Assembly: GCF_005311025.1 (NCBI RefSeq)
Contig: NZ_CP031747.1
Span: 3,571,870-3,635,869 of the forward strand
Direction: 5' to 3'
Length of the DNA: 64,000 nucleotides
Origin: Alcaligenes faecalis
Lineage (GTDB): Bacteria > Pseudomonadota > Gammaproteobacteria > Burkholderiales > Burkholderiaceae_B
Shown: piece by piece, positions 8,742 to 17,193 of the stretch
How the letters are laid out: the number at the start of each line of letters is the position of its first letter
How positions within the stretch are numbered: the stretch's first letter is position 1
Program-made: the position numbers and the translations under genes
Notes under the pieces: generated by a model
Seen by the model: the letters and a program-made list of their open reading frames with translations, nothing else
Databases searched by the model: none
Told to the model about the DNA's origin: nothing

Positions 8742-9231
8742 ACTTCCCTCCCGTTTTGTCCGCCGCCGCCAGCTTGTACTGGGCAGTGCCGCCGGACTGG
8801 GTGCCGCGTGGCTGCCCCTCAATCTGCATGCGCAAGTTGCCTTTGATCAATTGCTGAAACCGGCCACTGCGGCCCAGGTCCAAGCCATTGTGGACGAGTT
8901 CCTGAAAGGCGCCAGCCCAGAAGAAAAAGGCATGAAGCTGGATATGCCCGCTCTGGGCGACAACCCCGCCGCAGTGCCCGTCAAAGTGGTGCTGGACTTG
9001 CCCGCGAGCGACGATGTGTACTGCCAGGAACTGATCATTCTGGCCCAGGGCAACCCGCATCCGCTGGCCTGCCGCTTTAACTTCACCGCCCTGGCCGGAA
9101 CAACAGAAGTCGCAGTTCGCCTGCGCCTGATTGAAACCCAAACCATCCGCGCCCTGGCACGGTTAAGCGATGGCCGCGTCCTGAGCGCCCAGCATCACAT
9201 CACGGTGACTGCTGGCGGCTGCGGCATGTAA
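8728..9231 (+). CDS. soxY: SoxY sulfur carrier subunit
   Basis: 167 residues with a Tat-type signal (RRRQLVLGSAAG, about residues 10-21) and a C-terminal GGCGM tail, the swinging-arm cysteine of SoxY on which sulfur intermediates are carried as thioconjugates. SoxY needs the twin-arginine path because it is exported folded with SoxZ. The start at 8728 places the Tat motif in the normal position and overlaps the flavoprotein gene by 14 bp. soxZ follows 13 bp later. No soxXA, soxB or soxCD is in the window, so it probably serves sulfide or thiosulfate handling by the flanking flavoproteins rather than a full Sox multienzyme. Confidence 0.92.
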   Translation: MTSSKLPSRFVRRRQLVLGSAAGLGAAWLPLNLHAQVAFDQLLKPATAAQVQAIVDEFLKGASPEEKGMKLDMPALGDNPAAVPVKVVLDLPASDDVYCQELIILAQGNPHPLACRFNFTALAGTTEVAVRLRLIETQTIRALARLSDGRVLSAQHHITVTAGGCGM

Positions 9232-9244
9232 ACAAGGGGCACTC

Positions 9245-9571
9245 ATGAGTAAACCACGTATCTGGATCAGCAATGCCAAGCCCAAGGCGGGCGACATGGT
9301 GCGCGTGCGCGCCCTGGTCGAACACCGTATGGAAAGCGGTCTGCGCCTGAGCAAGGAAGGCCAGGTTGTGCCGCGCAACATCATCCACGAATTCAAGGCC
9401 ACCTTTAACGGCGAGCCCTTGTTCAACTGGCAGCCGGAAACCGCGATTTCCCAAAACCCGTACATTGAATTTACCTTTGTCGCACGACGTTCCGGAGTGC
9501 TGGAAATGAGCTGGACGGACGATCAAGGCGCTGTCATTACCGGCCAGACGGAGCTGAGCATCAGCGACTGA
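9245..9571 (+). CDS. soxZ: SoxZ sulfur carrier partner
   Basis: 108 residues without a signal peptide, matching the usual SoxZ size and its immunoglobulin-like fold; the run PKAGDMVRVRALVEHRMESG near the N terminus is a family hallmark. SoxZ forms the heterodimer with SoxY and rides on its Tat export. It directly follows soxY. A hairpin at 9612-9634 lies between it and the next gene. Confidence 0.93.
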   Translation: MSKPRIWISNAKPKAGDMVRVRALVEHRMESGLRLSKEGQVVPRNIIHEFKATFNGEPLFNWQPETAISQNPYIEFTFVARRSGVLEMSWTDDQGAVITGQTELSISD

Positions 9572-9611
9572 TTGCGGACCAGTTCCAGCCCGGCCCCCTG
9601 ACCTGCCCCAT

Positions 9612-9634
9612 TCAGCGCCCTTAACGGGCGCTGA
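9612..9634 (+). terminator. Hairpin between soxZ and the cytochrome gene
   Basis: TCAGCGCCC (9612-9620) pairs with GGGCGCTGA (9626-9634) over a 5-base loop. No long T-run follows, so it may be a weak terminator or an mRNA-stabilising element that divides the sulfur locus into two units. Confidence 0.5.
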
Positions 9635-9736
9635 GTTCATAACAGTGTTCTATATAGTCATACAAGGTGGGCGTAAGGGGAATGCTACGCTGAGCGTCCT
9701 TTCCTACAACGATGCACATTGACAAGAAGAATGCCC

Positions 9737-10090
9737 ATGTCCCTCTCTCTGGTAGGTCGTCTCCTTTTTGCCCCCGCCTTGCTCGTGGCCAGCAGTGCTA
9801 CCGCACCGGCCTGGGCCAGTTCCACGCTGGACATCAAAACGGTGGCCAGCTCCTGTGCGAACTGTCACGGCCCGGATGGGCGTTCCACGACCATCATTCC
9901 CTCGCTGGCTGGCCGCCCCGAAGCGGTGTTGCTGGAGCAACTGCGCGCCTTTGCCTCCGATACGCCTCCGGCTGGCACCACCATCATGAGTCGCCTGGTC
10001 AAAGGCTACCAGGATGCGGATCTGGAAGCCCTGGCACGTTATTTCTCTGCAGTCTCCTCCACCCCTCGCAGCGTTGCGGAAGGACGTTAA
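9737..10090 (+). CDS. fccA: Small cytochrome c, FccA-like subunit
   Basis: About 117 residues: Sec signal peptide ending near APAWA, then one cytochrome c domain with CANCHG and a later Met in the TTIMSRL region as candidate axial ligand. It directly precedes the second flavoprotein gene (2 bp gap), the arrangement of FccA/FccB or SoxE/SoxF pairs, in which the cytochrome takes electrons from the flavin of FccB. It has a single haem, unlike the dihaem FccA of Allochromatium. ATG at 9737 has an AAGAAGA site six bases upstream; ATG at 9731 is an alternative. Confidence 0.82.
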   Translation: MSLSLVGRLLFAPALLVASSATAPAWASSTLDIKTVASSCANCHGPDGRSTTIIPSLAGRPEAVLLEQLRAFASDTPPAGTTIMSRLVKGYQDADLEALARYFSAVSSTPRSVAEGR

Positions 10091-10092
10091 GA

Positions 10093-11388
10093 ATGAGCAC
10101 ACCCTTGAACTCCTCCCGTCGCCAGTGGCTGAGCCGTGTCGGTAAAACCAGTGTGGCTGGTCTGGCCTTGAGCACTCTGCCTGTGTACGCGCGCAGCAGC
10201 TCGGCCCATGTGATTGTGGTCGGTGGCGGCTTTGGCGGTGCAACCGCTGCCCGTTACTTGAAGCGCGGTGATCCATCCCTGAAAGTCACCTTGATTGAAC
10301 CGGCCACCACCTTTTACACCTGCCCGTTCACCAATCTGTATCTGGCCGGTTTGCGCCGTTTTGAACAGCAAGGCCACGGCTTTGATGATTTGCGCGCAGC
10401 CGGTATCGATGTCATTCACGACCTGGCCACCGCGGTCGACTCCCAGGCCAAAACCCTGACCTTGGCCAAGGGCCAGAAGCTGTCTTACGACAAGCTGCTG
10501 CTCTCACCCGGTATTGATTTTCGCTGGAACACGCTGGAAGGCTATGACGAAGCCGCTTCCTTGCTGGCCCCGCACGCCTGGAAAGCGGGCGATCAAACCC
10601 GTTTGCTGAAAAGTCAGCTGGATGCCATGCCCGACGGCGGCACCTTCATTATGGTGGCCCCCGAAAACCCCTTCCGCTGCCCGCCCGGCCCTTACGAGCG
10701 CGCCAGCATGGTGGCTCACTACTTCAAGCAGAACAAACCCAAGTCCAAGATCCTGCTTCTGGATGCCAAAGACAGCTTCTCCAAACAGGGCCTGTTCCAG
10801 GATGGCTGGAAACAAGTCTATGGCGACATGATCGAATGGGTGCCCTTCTCCAAAGACGGCAAAGTCACTCGCGTGGATGCCGCCAAGCTGAGCGTGGAAA
10901 CCGAGTTTGGCGAGATCCACAAAGCCGATGTGTTGAACGTGATCCCGCCACAAAAAGCCGGAGCCATTGCCGAACAGGCCGGTGTCACCAACGCCAGCGG
11001 CTGGGTGCCAATTGACCCGCATACCTTCGAGTCCGAACAGGTCAAGGACATCTATGTGGTGGGCGATGCCACCATTGCCTCACCCATGCCCAAATCCGGT
11101 TTCTCTGCCAATACGCAAGCCAAGCTGGCAGCGGCTGCCATCATTAATGCCTTGAGCGGCAAGCCTGCGCCACAGGCCACACTGAGCAATACCTGCTACA
11201 GTTTGATCGCTCCCGACTATGGCATTTCTGTGGGGCACTTGTACGCCTTTGCCGATGACAAGCTGGCTGAAGCGTCCGGCGGGGTCAGCCCTAAAGAAGC
11301 CAGCCCGGCCTTTCGCAAGCAGGAAGCCCAGTATGGCGAGGCCTGGTATGCCGCGATCAGTCGCGACATCTGGGGCACCAAAGGCTAA
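10093..11388 (+). CDS. fccB: Flavocytochrome c sulfide dehydrogenase flavoprotein (FccB paralogue 2)
   Basis: 431 residues with a Tat signal (RRQWLS at 9-14). The FAD site GGGFGG is at 44-49. All three functional cysteines expected for FccB are present: C77 in YTCPFTN for covalent 8-alpha FAD linkage, C196 in RCPPGPYERAS and C368 in NTCYSLI for the redox disulfide. It should oxidise sulfide or persulfide in the periplasm and pass electrons to the small cytochrome encoded 2 bp upstream. The match to FccB/SoxF is strong along the full length, in contrast to paralogue 1, which lacks the first cysteine. Confidence 0.93.
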   Translation: MSTPLNSSRRQWLSRVGKTSVAGLALSTLPVYARSSSAHVIVVGGGFGGATAARYLKRGDPSLKVTLIEPATTFYTCPFTNLYLAGLRRFEQQGHGFDDLRAAGIDVIHDLATAVDSQAKTLTLAKGQKLSYDKLLLSPGIDFRWNTLEGYDEAASLLAPHAWKAGDQTRLLKSQLDAMPDGGTFIMVAPENPFRCPPGPYERASMVAHYFKQNKPKSKILLLDAKDSFSKQGLFQDGWKQVYGDMIEWVPFSKDGKVTRVDAAKLSVETEFGEIHKADVLNVIPPQKAGAIAEQAGVTNASGWVPIDPHTFESEQVKDIYVVGDATIASPMPKSGFSANTQAKLAAAAIINALSGKPAPQATLSNTCYSLIAPDYGISVGHLYAFADDKLAEASGGVSPKEASPAFRKQEAQYGEAWYAAISRDIWGTKG

Positions 11389-11421
11389 GTTGTTCCAACC
11401 CGGTCCTAACATCCAGCACAC

Positions 11422-12429
11422 ATGATGAATACAGAACTTGTACTGTGGGTCAGCTTGGCCATTGGCCTGCTCTTTGGCATTAGTGGCCAGCTCAGTGGTT
11501 TTTGCTTTTATCGTGGCTTGACCGAGCGCTGGTCCGGGCGTAGCGGCTACAAGCTTCAGGGCTTTGCCCTGGCGCTGGCCGTGGCCCTGGCCGGGACACA
11601 ACTGGCGGCGGGCTACGGGCTGATCAGTCTGGACAAGGTCCTGTACCTGAACCCCACTTTCTCCTGGCTGCTGGTGCCGCTTGGAGGTGTGCTCTTTGGG
11701 GCAGGCATGACCCTGGCTAATGGCTGCGGCGCCCGAGCTCTGGTTCTGTTGGGACAGGGAAATCTGCGCTCCTTTGTCGTCGTGCTTTGTCTGGGTATCG
11801 CCGCCTATGTCACCTTGACGGGCCTGCTGGCGCCGCTGCGCATGAGCATCGCCCAAGCCAGCAGTGTCACCTTGCCCGCAGCGACCCTGTCCGAGGGTCC
11901 CCTCCGCTCTATGGTGATTGCCCTCCTCGTCGCCGCCCTGATCGCTTTTGCCTTACTGCGTCGCCAGGACGGCCAACGCCTGAATGACCTGCTGGCCGGA
12001 GCATTTGTAGGGCTGCTGATTGTGGCAGGCTGGCTGACTACCGGCTGGCTGGGCGATGATCCCTTCGAGCCTTTACCCGTCAGCTCGCTAAGCTTTGTCG
12101 CCCCGATTGGGGAAAGCATTCAATACGCCATGATCTCCACCGGCATGAGCCCGCGCTTTACCATCATGATTGTGGTGGGTGTGGTGGCTGGCTCCTTGCT
12201 GAGCGCCCTGCTGCGTCGCCGCTGGAAGCTGGAAGGTTTTGAGTCGCCCCGCCACATGCTGCGCTCCATGGCAGGCGGTGCCTTGATGGGCGTAGGTGGC
12301 GTGCTGGCCCTGGGCTGCACCATAGGCCAGGGCTTAAGCGGCTTGTCCACCTTGTCGGCCACCTCCTTGCTGGCGGTGCTGGGCATTATCGTCGGTGCAC
12401 GTCTGACCTGGACCCGCCCAAGCGCCTGA
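11422..12429 (+). CDS. YeeE/YedE-family (TsuA-type) thiosulfate or sulfur transporter
   Basis: 335 residues, about nine hydrophobic segments. Three conserved cysteines sit in family positions: C28 in SGFCFYRG, C102 in ANGCGARALV and C299 in ALGCTIGQGLSG; in YeeE these pass thiosulfate across the membrane by S-H-S hydrogen bonding. It follows fccB2 by 33 bp on the same strand, so it probably imports thiosulfate or exports a sulfur product of this locus. The family call is firm; substrate and direction are inferred. Confidence 0.88.
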   Translation: MMNTELVLWVSLAIGLLFGISGQLSGFCFYRGLTERWSGRSGYKLQGFALALAVALAGTQLAAGYGLISLDKVLYLNPTFSWLLVPLGGVLFGAGMTLANGCGARALVLLGQGNLRSFVVVLCLGIAAYVTLTGLLAPLRMSIAQASSVTLPAATLSEGPLRSMVIALLVAALIAFALLRRQDGQRLNDLLAGAFVGLLIVAGWLTTGWLGDDPFEPLPVSSLSFVAPIGESIQYAMISTGMSPRFTIMIVVGVVAGSLLSALLRRRWKLEGFESPRHMLRSMAGGALMGVGGVLALGCTIGQGLSGLSTLSATSLLAVLGIIVGARLTWTRPSA

Positions 12430-12527
12430 CTCCGTGTTTCAATAAGGGCTTGATTGACGGCGCTTCAGAATGGCCCTGGTGAGCTCCGCCTGACATTCGC
12501 TGAAGCACTCTTACCGAGCCCACTGCA

Positions 12528-13010
12528 ATGCGACAGATCCTCCTTGTTGTCGATGTGCAAAGCTGCTTTTCACCGCCCCCCTGGCTGATCGACGGCATTA
12601 ACGCCCTGAGCACCCGCCTGCCTTGCGCGGCCTTGATTGAACTGCACGACGAGTCTCAAACCCCTTTTTCCAGTCAGCTAGGCTGGTGTCCGCCGCGCAG
12701 CGATCGCTGTCTGGTCGATGCCAAACAAATCTTCATCAAGCACGGCTACGCCCCCAGCCCCGCTGCAATGGAATATTTGCAGCAATGTCAGGCTGATCGC
12801 ATTCTGGTCTGCGGCATTCAAACCGATACCTGCGTGCTGGCTGCCGGGTTTGCCTTGTTTGATGCCGGGCTGCACCCCACCCTGATTACGGATCTGACGG
12901 TTGGCTCGTCCCTGGATCGCTCCGGCGAGCTGGGTATCAAATTGTGGAAACATCACTTCGGGAGCACGATCCACAGCAGCGAACTACTGGCTGAACTGGA
13001 CCGGCAATAA
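12528..13010 (+). CDS. Isochorismatase-family cysteine hydrolase
   Basis: 160 residues. The catalytic triad of the family is visible: D9 in LLVVDVQ, K71 in FIKHGY and C102 in GIQTDTCVLA. Members hydrolyse amides or related bonds (nicotinamide, isochorismate and others); sequence alone does not tell the substrate. It stands about 100 bp after the YeeE-type gene at the end of the sulfur locus, so cotranscription is possible but not certain. Confidence 0.82.
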   Translation: MRQILLVVDVQSCFSPPPWLIDGINALSTRLPCAALIELHDESQTPFSSQLGWCPPRSDRCLVDAKQIFIKHGYAPSPAAMEYLQQCQADRILVCGIQTDTCVLAAGFALFDAGLHPTLITDLTVGSSLDRSGELGIKLWKHHFGSTIHSSELLAELDRQ

Positions 13011-13178
13011 TCACGCGCATGGGCGGGTAAAGCCGGACTTGGCTCAGCAACCCAAAGGTAGCGCCCACACGCGTCAAGCCACTACTCTACAGCGAACCGC
13101 TCATCAAATCCGCCCCCCTGTTCTCTCTGCTGCATCAGACAAATGCTGATTGAACATTCAACCATCGCGCCCCTGATT

Positions 13179-13203
13179 AATCATTACGTTTAGCGTAATC
13201 ATT
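13179..13203. promoter_or_regulatory. Inverted repeat, candidate operator upstream of the MatC-like gene
   Basis: AATCATTACG and CGTAATCATT form a 10-bp inverted repeat with one mismatch around a 5-base centre, about 95 bp before the transporter start. No regulator gene adjoins it. The rest of 13011-13295 shows no gene. Confidence 0.45.
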
Positions 13204-13295
13204 CACCCATAAGCTTTATTGATAGCCCTATACCGCCACTGATATGGTCGTTTCCAGAAACCTGCAAAAGGTTCAATTACAAGGAGACGAGACAT

Positions 13296-14657
13296 ATGCA
13301 TTGGCTATCCATTGCCGTTTTAGGAGGCATATTCGTACTGGCGACCGCCCTACCCATCAATATGGGGCTGATTGCTTTTGTAGGCGCTTTTCTGGTGGGT
13401 ACGCTAGTGGCGGGCATGGGCGCCAAGGAAATCATGGGCGGCTTTCCGGCTGACCTGTTTCTAACACTGGCCGGTATTACCTATTTGTTCGCGCTGGCTC
13501 AAAACAATGGCACGATCAACTGGCTGGTCAGCATGGCCGTGCGAGCCGTGCGTGGCCGCATCGCCGCCATTCCCTGGATCATGTTTCTGATCACGGCCGC
13601 ATTGACCGCTGTGGGTGCCGTCAGCCCGGCCGCCGTTGCCATCATTGCCCCGATTGCGCTGGGCTTTGCCCGCCAGTACGGCATCAACCCGCTCTTGATG
13701 GGTTTGCTGGTGATTCATGGCGCCCAAGGGGGCGGCTTCTCCCCCATCAGTATTTACGGTGGCATCACCAACCGTGTGGTCAGCGCCGCCGGTTTGCCCT
13801 TGAATGAAATGGCCACCATGATGGCCAGCCTTGGCATCAACCTGGCCGTGTCCATTTTGCTATTCGTGTGGATGGGCGGTTTGAAGCTGATGCGCCAGAA
13901 AGTGGACTTAAGTTCGGCAGACGTAAACGTTGCCCGCGTGGCCCATGGCTCGGGTGGTCCGCAAGTGTTTGGCGACGCTGAAGCCGAAGCCTTTGGTGAA
14001 GAGCGCAAGACCGCCCGGAAAAGCCCCGATGCCCTGGTCGAAGCCGGTAATGGTGCCAACGAGGCCCCCCACTGGTATCGCGTTCTTACCTTGGTCGGCC
14101 TGTTCATCCTGGCCGTGCTGACTTTGTTTTTCAAACAGGATATTGGCTTTACCTCGATCACCATCGGCCTGGTACTGACCTTGATGGCCCCCAATCTGCA
14201 AAAACGCGCGCTGGGCCAAGTGTCCTGGCCTGAAATCATGCTGATTGTGGGTGTCAGCACCTATGTGGGCGTGATGGAATCCATGGGCACGATTGATTTT
14301 GTCGGCCATAGTGTTGCCCAGCTGACCTCTCCCTTGATGGCGGCCTTGCTGCTGCTTTTTGTGGGCGCGGTCGTGTCAGCGTTTGCCTCCTCCACCGCCG
14401 TGCTGGGTTCACTGATTCCGCTGGCGGTGCCCTTTCTGCAAGGCGATGGCGGCGTGGGGCCGGTGGGCTTTATTGCGGCTATGGCCGTGTCCTCCACCAT
14501 TGTGGACGTCAGCCCCTTTTCCACCAATGGCGCACTGGTACTGGCCAATGCCCAGGGAGTGTCGCGTGATGCCTTCTTCCGTCAGCTATTGCTGTACGGT
14601 GCTGCCGTCACGGTTATTGCCCCAGTCGTCGTCTGGCTGCTGTTTGTGGTGCTCTAA
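13296..14657 (+). CDS. MatC-like dicarboxylate/malonate transporter
   Basis: 453 residues with about eleven membrane segments and a polar central loop (about 205-262). The N-terminal half resembles the MatC family of dicarboxylate carriers (ion-transporter superfamily), including the GGGFSPISIYGGITN stretch near 148-162 and its repeat-like counterpart VDVSPFSTNGALV near the C terminus. The start follows a clear AAGGAG site. It is monocistronic with its own terminator. The exact substrate cannot be read from sequence. Confidence 0.82.
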   Translation: MHWLSIAVLGGIFVLATALPINMGLIAFVGAFLVGTLVAGMGAKEIMGGFPADLFLTLAGITYLFALAQNNGTINWLVSMAVRAVRGRIAAIPWIMFLITAALTAVGAVSPAAVAIIAPIALGFARQYGINPLLMGLLVIHGAQGGGFSPISIYGGITNRVVSAAGLPLNEMATMMASLGINLAVSILLFVWMGGLKLMRQKVDLSSADVNVARVAHGSGGPQVFGDAEAEAFGEERKTARKSPDALVEAGNGANEAPHWYRVLTLVGLFILAVLTLFFKQDIGFTSITIGLVLTLMAPNLQKRALGQVSWPEIMLIVGVSTYVGVMESMGTIDFVGHSVAQLTSPLMAALLLLFVGAVVSAFASSTAVLGSLIPLAVPFLQGDGGVGPVGFIAAMAVSSTIVDVSPFSTNGALVLANAQGVSRDAFFRQLLLYGAAVTVIAPVVVWLLFVVL

Positions 14658-14684
14658 AACTCCTGGCGAAGCAGAAATCCAGCT

Positions 14685-14716
14685 GGCCCCGGCACTTTGC
14701 TAGCCGGGGCCTTTTT
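14685..14716 (+). terminator. Terminator after the MatC-like gene
   Basis: GGCCCCGG (14685-14692) pairs with CCGGGGCC (14704-14711), followed by TTTTT. It is a standard intrinsic terminator. Confidence 0.9.
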
Positions 14717-15007
14717 GATGGGAATTCTGACCTCATCAACCGGCAGTTAACGCTCTCTGGTCCAACTGCATAGACCATAAGATTTGCGAGTGGCGTGGAA
14801 TGCCTGCAAGGCATATTCCCTTCTGCCTCATCCCGGCGTTCAGCCCTCAGCCCGGAACCGACAAGATTTATTCCCGCCCGAGTCTCACCAGCTCATCGCC
14901 CCGCCTCCCTCTCAACCGCGTTTTTCCCTATGGAAAACGCCAAAACAGCTATGGCGCCGCATTAATTTCTGAATAAAGCCTTGAAAGCTGGAAATTCCCA
15001 ACACCGA

Positions 15008-15030
15008 AATGAGAATGATTGCTATTATTC
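15008..15030. promoter_or_regulatory. Fur-box-like operator
   Basis: The stretch ATGAGAATGATTGCTATTAT resembles the repeated GATAAT/ATTATC Fur motif and lies about 210 bp upstream of the PepSY-led operon, whose families are iron-linked. The remainder of 14717-15238 shows no convincing gene. Confidence 0.65.
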
Positions 15031-15238
15031 TGCCGTTGTTTCAAGCCTGATGCCCTCTTCCCCTCTCTGTCACCAAGAACTTGCTTACTGAAAAGCGAAG
15101 CTTGCGTGATGAGCGCAGCGTACAAGAATGGCGGACTCCATCCGTCACCCACCGTTGCCAAGCAAGCACGGCTTTTCTCGGTTTAATGATCATCAATCCA
15201 GCATCCGGAGACGGTGTTGTAGTAGGAGGCGCGTCAGC

Positions 15239-16900
15239 GTGAAAGAGTCATTTCGCCAATGTATGGCATGGCTGCATACCTGGGTCGGTCTGGTGGTGGG
15301 CTGGATCCTGTTTTTCGTCTTCGTCACTGGCACGGCTGGCTATGTGGACGATGAAATCACTCGCTGGATGGAGCCGGAGCGCCCCTTGCCCATGCAAGTC
15401 CTGCCCGAGCAATCCAGCCAGATGCTGGATCAGGCCCTGGCGCAGTTGCAAGCGCATGCCCCGGCAGAGTCCAAAGCCTGGACCATTACCCTGCCGCATC
15501 AAGCCCTGAACCCGCGTGCCACGCAAGGGCTGTCCATTGCCTGGGAAGAAATGCCCCAGCCCGGTCAACGCGGCCGTCGCGGGGGAGAAGAACTGGACCC
15601 TGTCACTGGCCAGATTCAGCCGGAAGTGGAACCCCGCGCAACTGCTGGTGGCACCGGCCTGTACCGCATGCATTACGCCTTGCACTACCTCCCCTATCCG
15701 GTCGCTATCTGGCTGGTCGGTATCTGTACCATGCTGATGCTGCTGGCCGTGATTACGGGCGTGGTGACTCACAAGAAAATCTTTACCGACTTCTTCACCT
15801 TCAGGCCCGGCAAGGGGCAGCGTTCCTGGCTGGACGCGCACAATATCGTCAGCGTGATGTCCCTGCCCTTTTTCCTGATGATTACCTACACGGGCCTGAT
15901 CTTTTTCATGTCCATCTACATGCCGACCGGGCGAGAAGTCATGTATGGCGCGACAGAAGAAGGACGGCAGGCTTACTTCCAGGATATTCGTCAGCAAAAA
16001 CGCGACTTCCTGCCCGTGAGCATGCCGCAGGCTCCCCTGGGCGAGATGATGCACAGCGCAGAACAAGCCTGGGGCAAGAACAGCATTGCCTCGGTGCAGA
16101 TTACCCATCCGGCAGATAGCCAAGCCTATGTAGAACTGCGTCGCACCGGCGTCACGGGCGTGTACTGGACCCGTGCCGAGACCCTGCGCTTTAACGCCTC
16201 TAATGGCAGCCTCATGGAGCCGGAGGACAATAGCAATGTCACCGGAGACACTCACCGCGTGCTACTGGCCCTGCATGAAGGTGTGTTTGCCGAATGGTGG
16301 TTGCGCTGGCTGTACTTTATTTCAGGCTTGCTGGGCTGCGCCGTCATTGGGACAGGTCTGGTGCTGTGGACGGTAAAGCGTCGTACCCAGCATCAAAAAC
16401 GCAAGGCCAAAGCCGCCCCGCTTAGCGCATCCGAGCGTTTTGATGCCGCTGGCCTGCGTTTAGTAGAAATCCTAAATGCCGGAACTCTGGCCGGTTTGCC
16501 CTTGGGACTGGCGGCCTACTTCTGGGCCAACCGCCTTTTGCCTGTGAATATGGCCGACCGCGCCGCCTGGGAGTTTCATGCTCTGTTCCTGGTCTGGGGC
16601 TGGTCCTTCCTGTATGCCTCCTGGCGGCCATTAAAACGCGCCTGGCTGGAGCTGCTGTACCTGACAGCCTCCGCCTACGCCTTGATTCCTGTCCTGAACC
16701 TGCTGACGACCGACCGTCACCTGGGTGTCACCGTCATCCATGGTGACTGGGGCCTGGCAGGCTTTGACCTGACCATGTTTGGCCTGGCCGCTATCTTTGT
16801 CTATATCGTCATCAAAATGAAACACAAATGGGATATGGCCAGCGTGCCTAAAAAAGCCGCTGCCCCGGCCAGCTTGCAAACTGCGGGAGTGAACGGATGA
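15239..16900 (+). CDS. PepSY-domain membrane protein, iron-uptake type
   Basis: 553 residues from the GTG at 15239, which has AGGAGG nine bases upstream; an ATG at 15128 would add 37 basic residues of no family likeness. The protein starts with a helix containing HTWVGLVVGW, typical of PepSY-associated membrane proteins, and carries further helices near 150-180, 215-235, 355-380 and four or more at the C terminus. Relatives are often encoded beside TonB receptors and are thought to reduce or handle ferric siderophores at the inner membrane. It shares a 4-bp overlap with the next gene and lies downstream of a Fur-like box. Confidence 0.82.
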   Translation: MKESFRQCMAWLHTWVGLVVGWILFFVFVTGTAGYVDDEITRWMEPERPLPMQVLPEQSSQMLDQALAQLQAHAPAESKAWTITLPHQALNPRATQGLSIAWEEMPQPGQRGRRGGEELDPVTGQIQPEVEPRATAGGTGLYRMHYALHYLPYPVAIWLVGICTMLMLLAVITGVVTHKKIFTDFFTFRPGKGQRSWLDAHNIVSVMSLPFFLMITYTGLIFFMSIYMPTGREVMYGATEEGRQAYFQDIRQQKRDFLPVSMPQAPLGEMMHSAEQAWGKNSIASVQITHPADSQAYVELRRTGVTGVYWTRAETLRFNASNGSLMEPEDNSNVTGDTHRVLLALHEGVFAEWWLRWLYFISGLLGCAVIGTGLVLWTVKRRTQHQKRKAKAAPLSASERFDAAGLRLVEILNAGTLAGLPLGLAAYFWANRLLPVNMADRAAWEFHALFLVWGWSFLYASWRPLKRAWLELLYLTASAYALIPVLNLLTTDRHLGVTVIHGDWGLAGFDLTMFGLAAIFVYIVIKMKHKWDMASVPKKAAAPASLQTAGVNG

Positions 16901-17193
16901 GTGGACTGACTTCCCGCTACCGCCTGCAAGTGCTCTCGCGCATTGTGGCAGCCACTGTCGGCGGCTACGCCCTGGCAGCCGCTGCCACGGTATTGCTGAC
17001 TTTGCTCTGGCCTCTGCCCAAAGCCCAGGCCGTTCTGGCAGCGAATATGTTGAGCTTTGTCTGGTACACCATCGCCGTGATGTGGGTGTTCAGCACCAAA
17101 AGTGCCGCTCGCGCTTGGGTGGGCATGGTTCTACCGACGGCTTTGATCGCCTTGCTGAGCGTTCTGTTGATGCCAGCAGGAGTGCTGCCATGA
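16897..17193 (+). CDS. DUF3649-type small membrane protein
   Basis: 98 residues with three hydrophobic segments and a RIVAATVGGYALA start that marks the DUF3649 family, found next to PepSY and DUF3325 genes in iron-uptake loci. It overlaps the upstream gene by ATGA and its own stop overlaps the next start (17190-17193), so all three are translationally coupled. No catalytic residues can be named. Confidence 0.75.
   Translation: MSGLTSRYRLQVLSRIVAATVGGYALAAAATVLLTLLWPLPKAQAVLAANMLSFVWYTIAVMWVFSTKSAARAWVGMVLPTALIALLSVLLMPAGVLP

Noticed and set aside
9712-10092. Long 5' extension of the second flavoprotein gene
   Set aside because: It covers the cytochrome c gene in another frame; the Tat signal starts at 10093.
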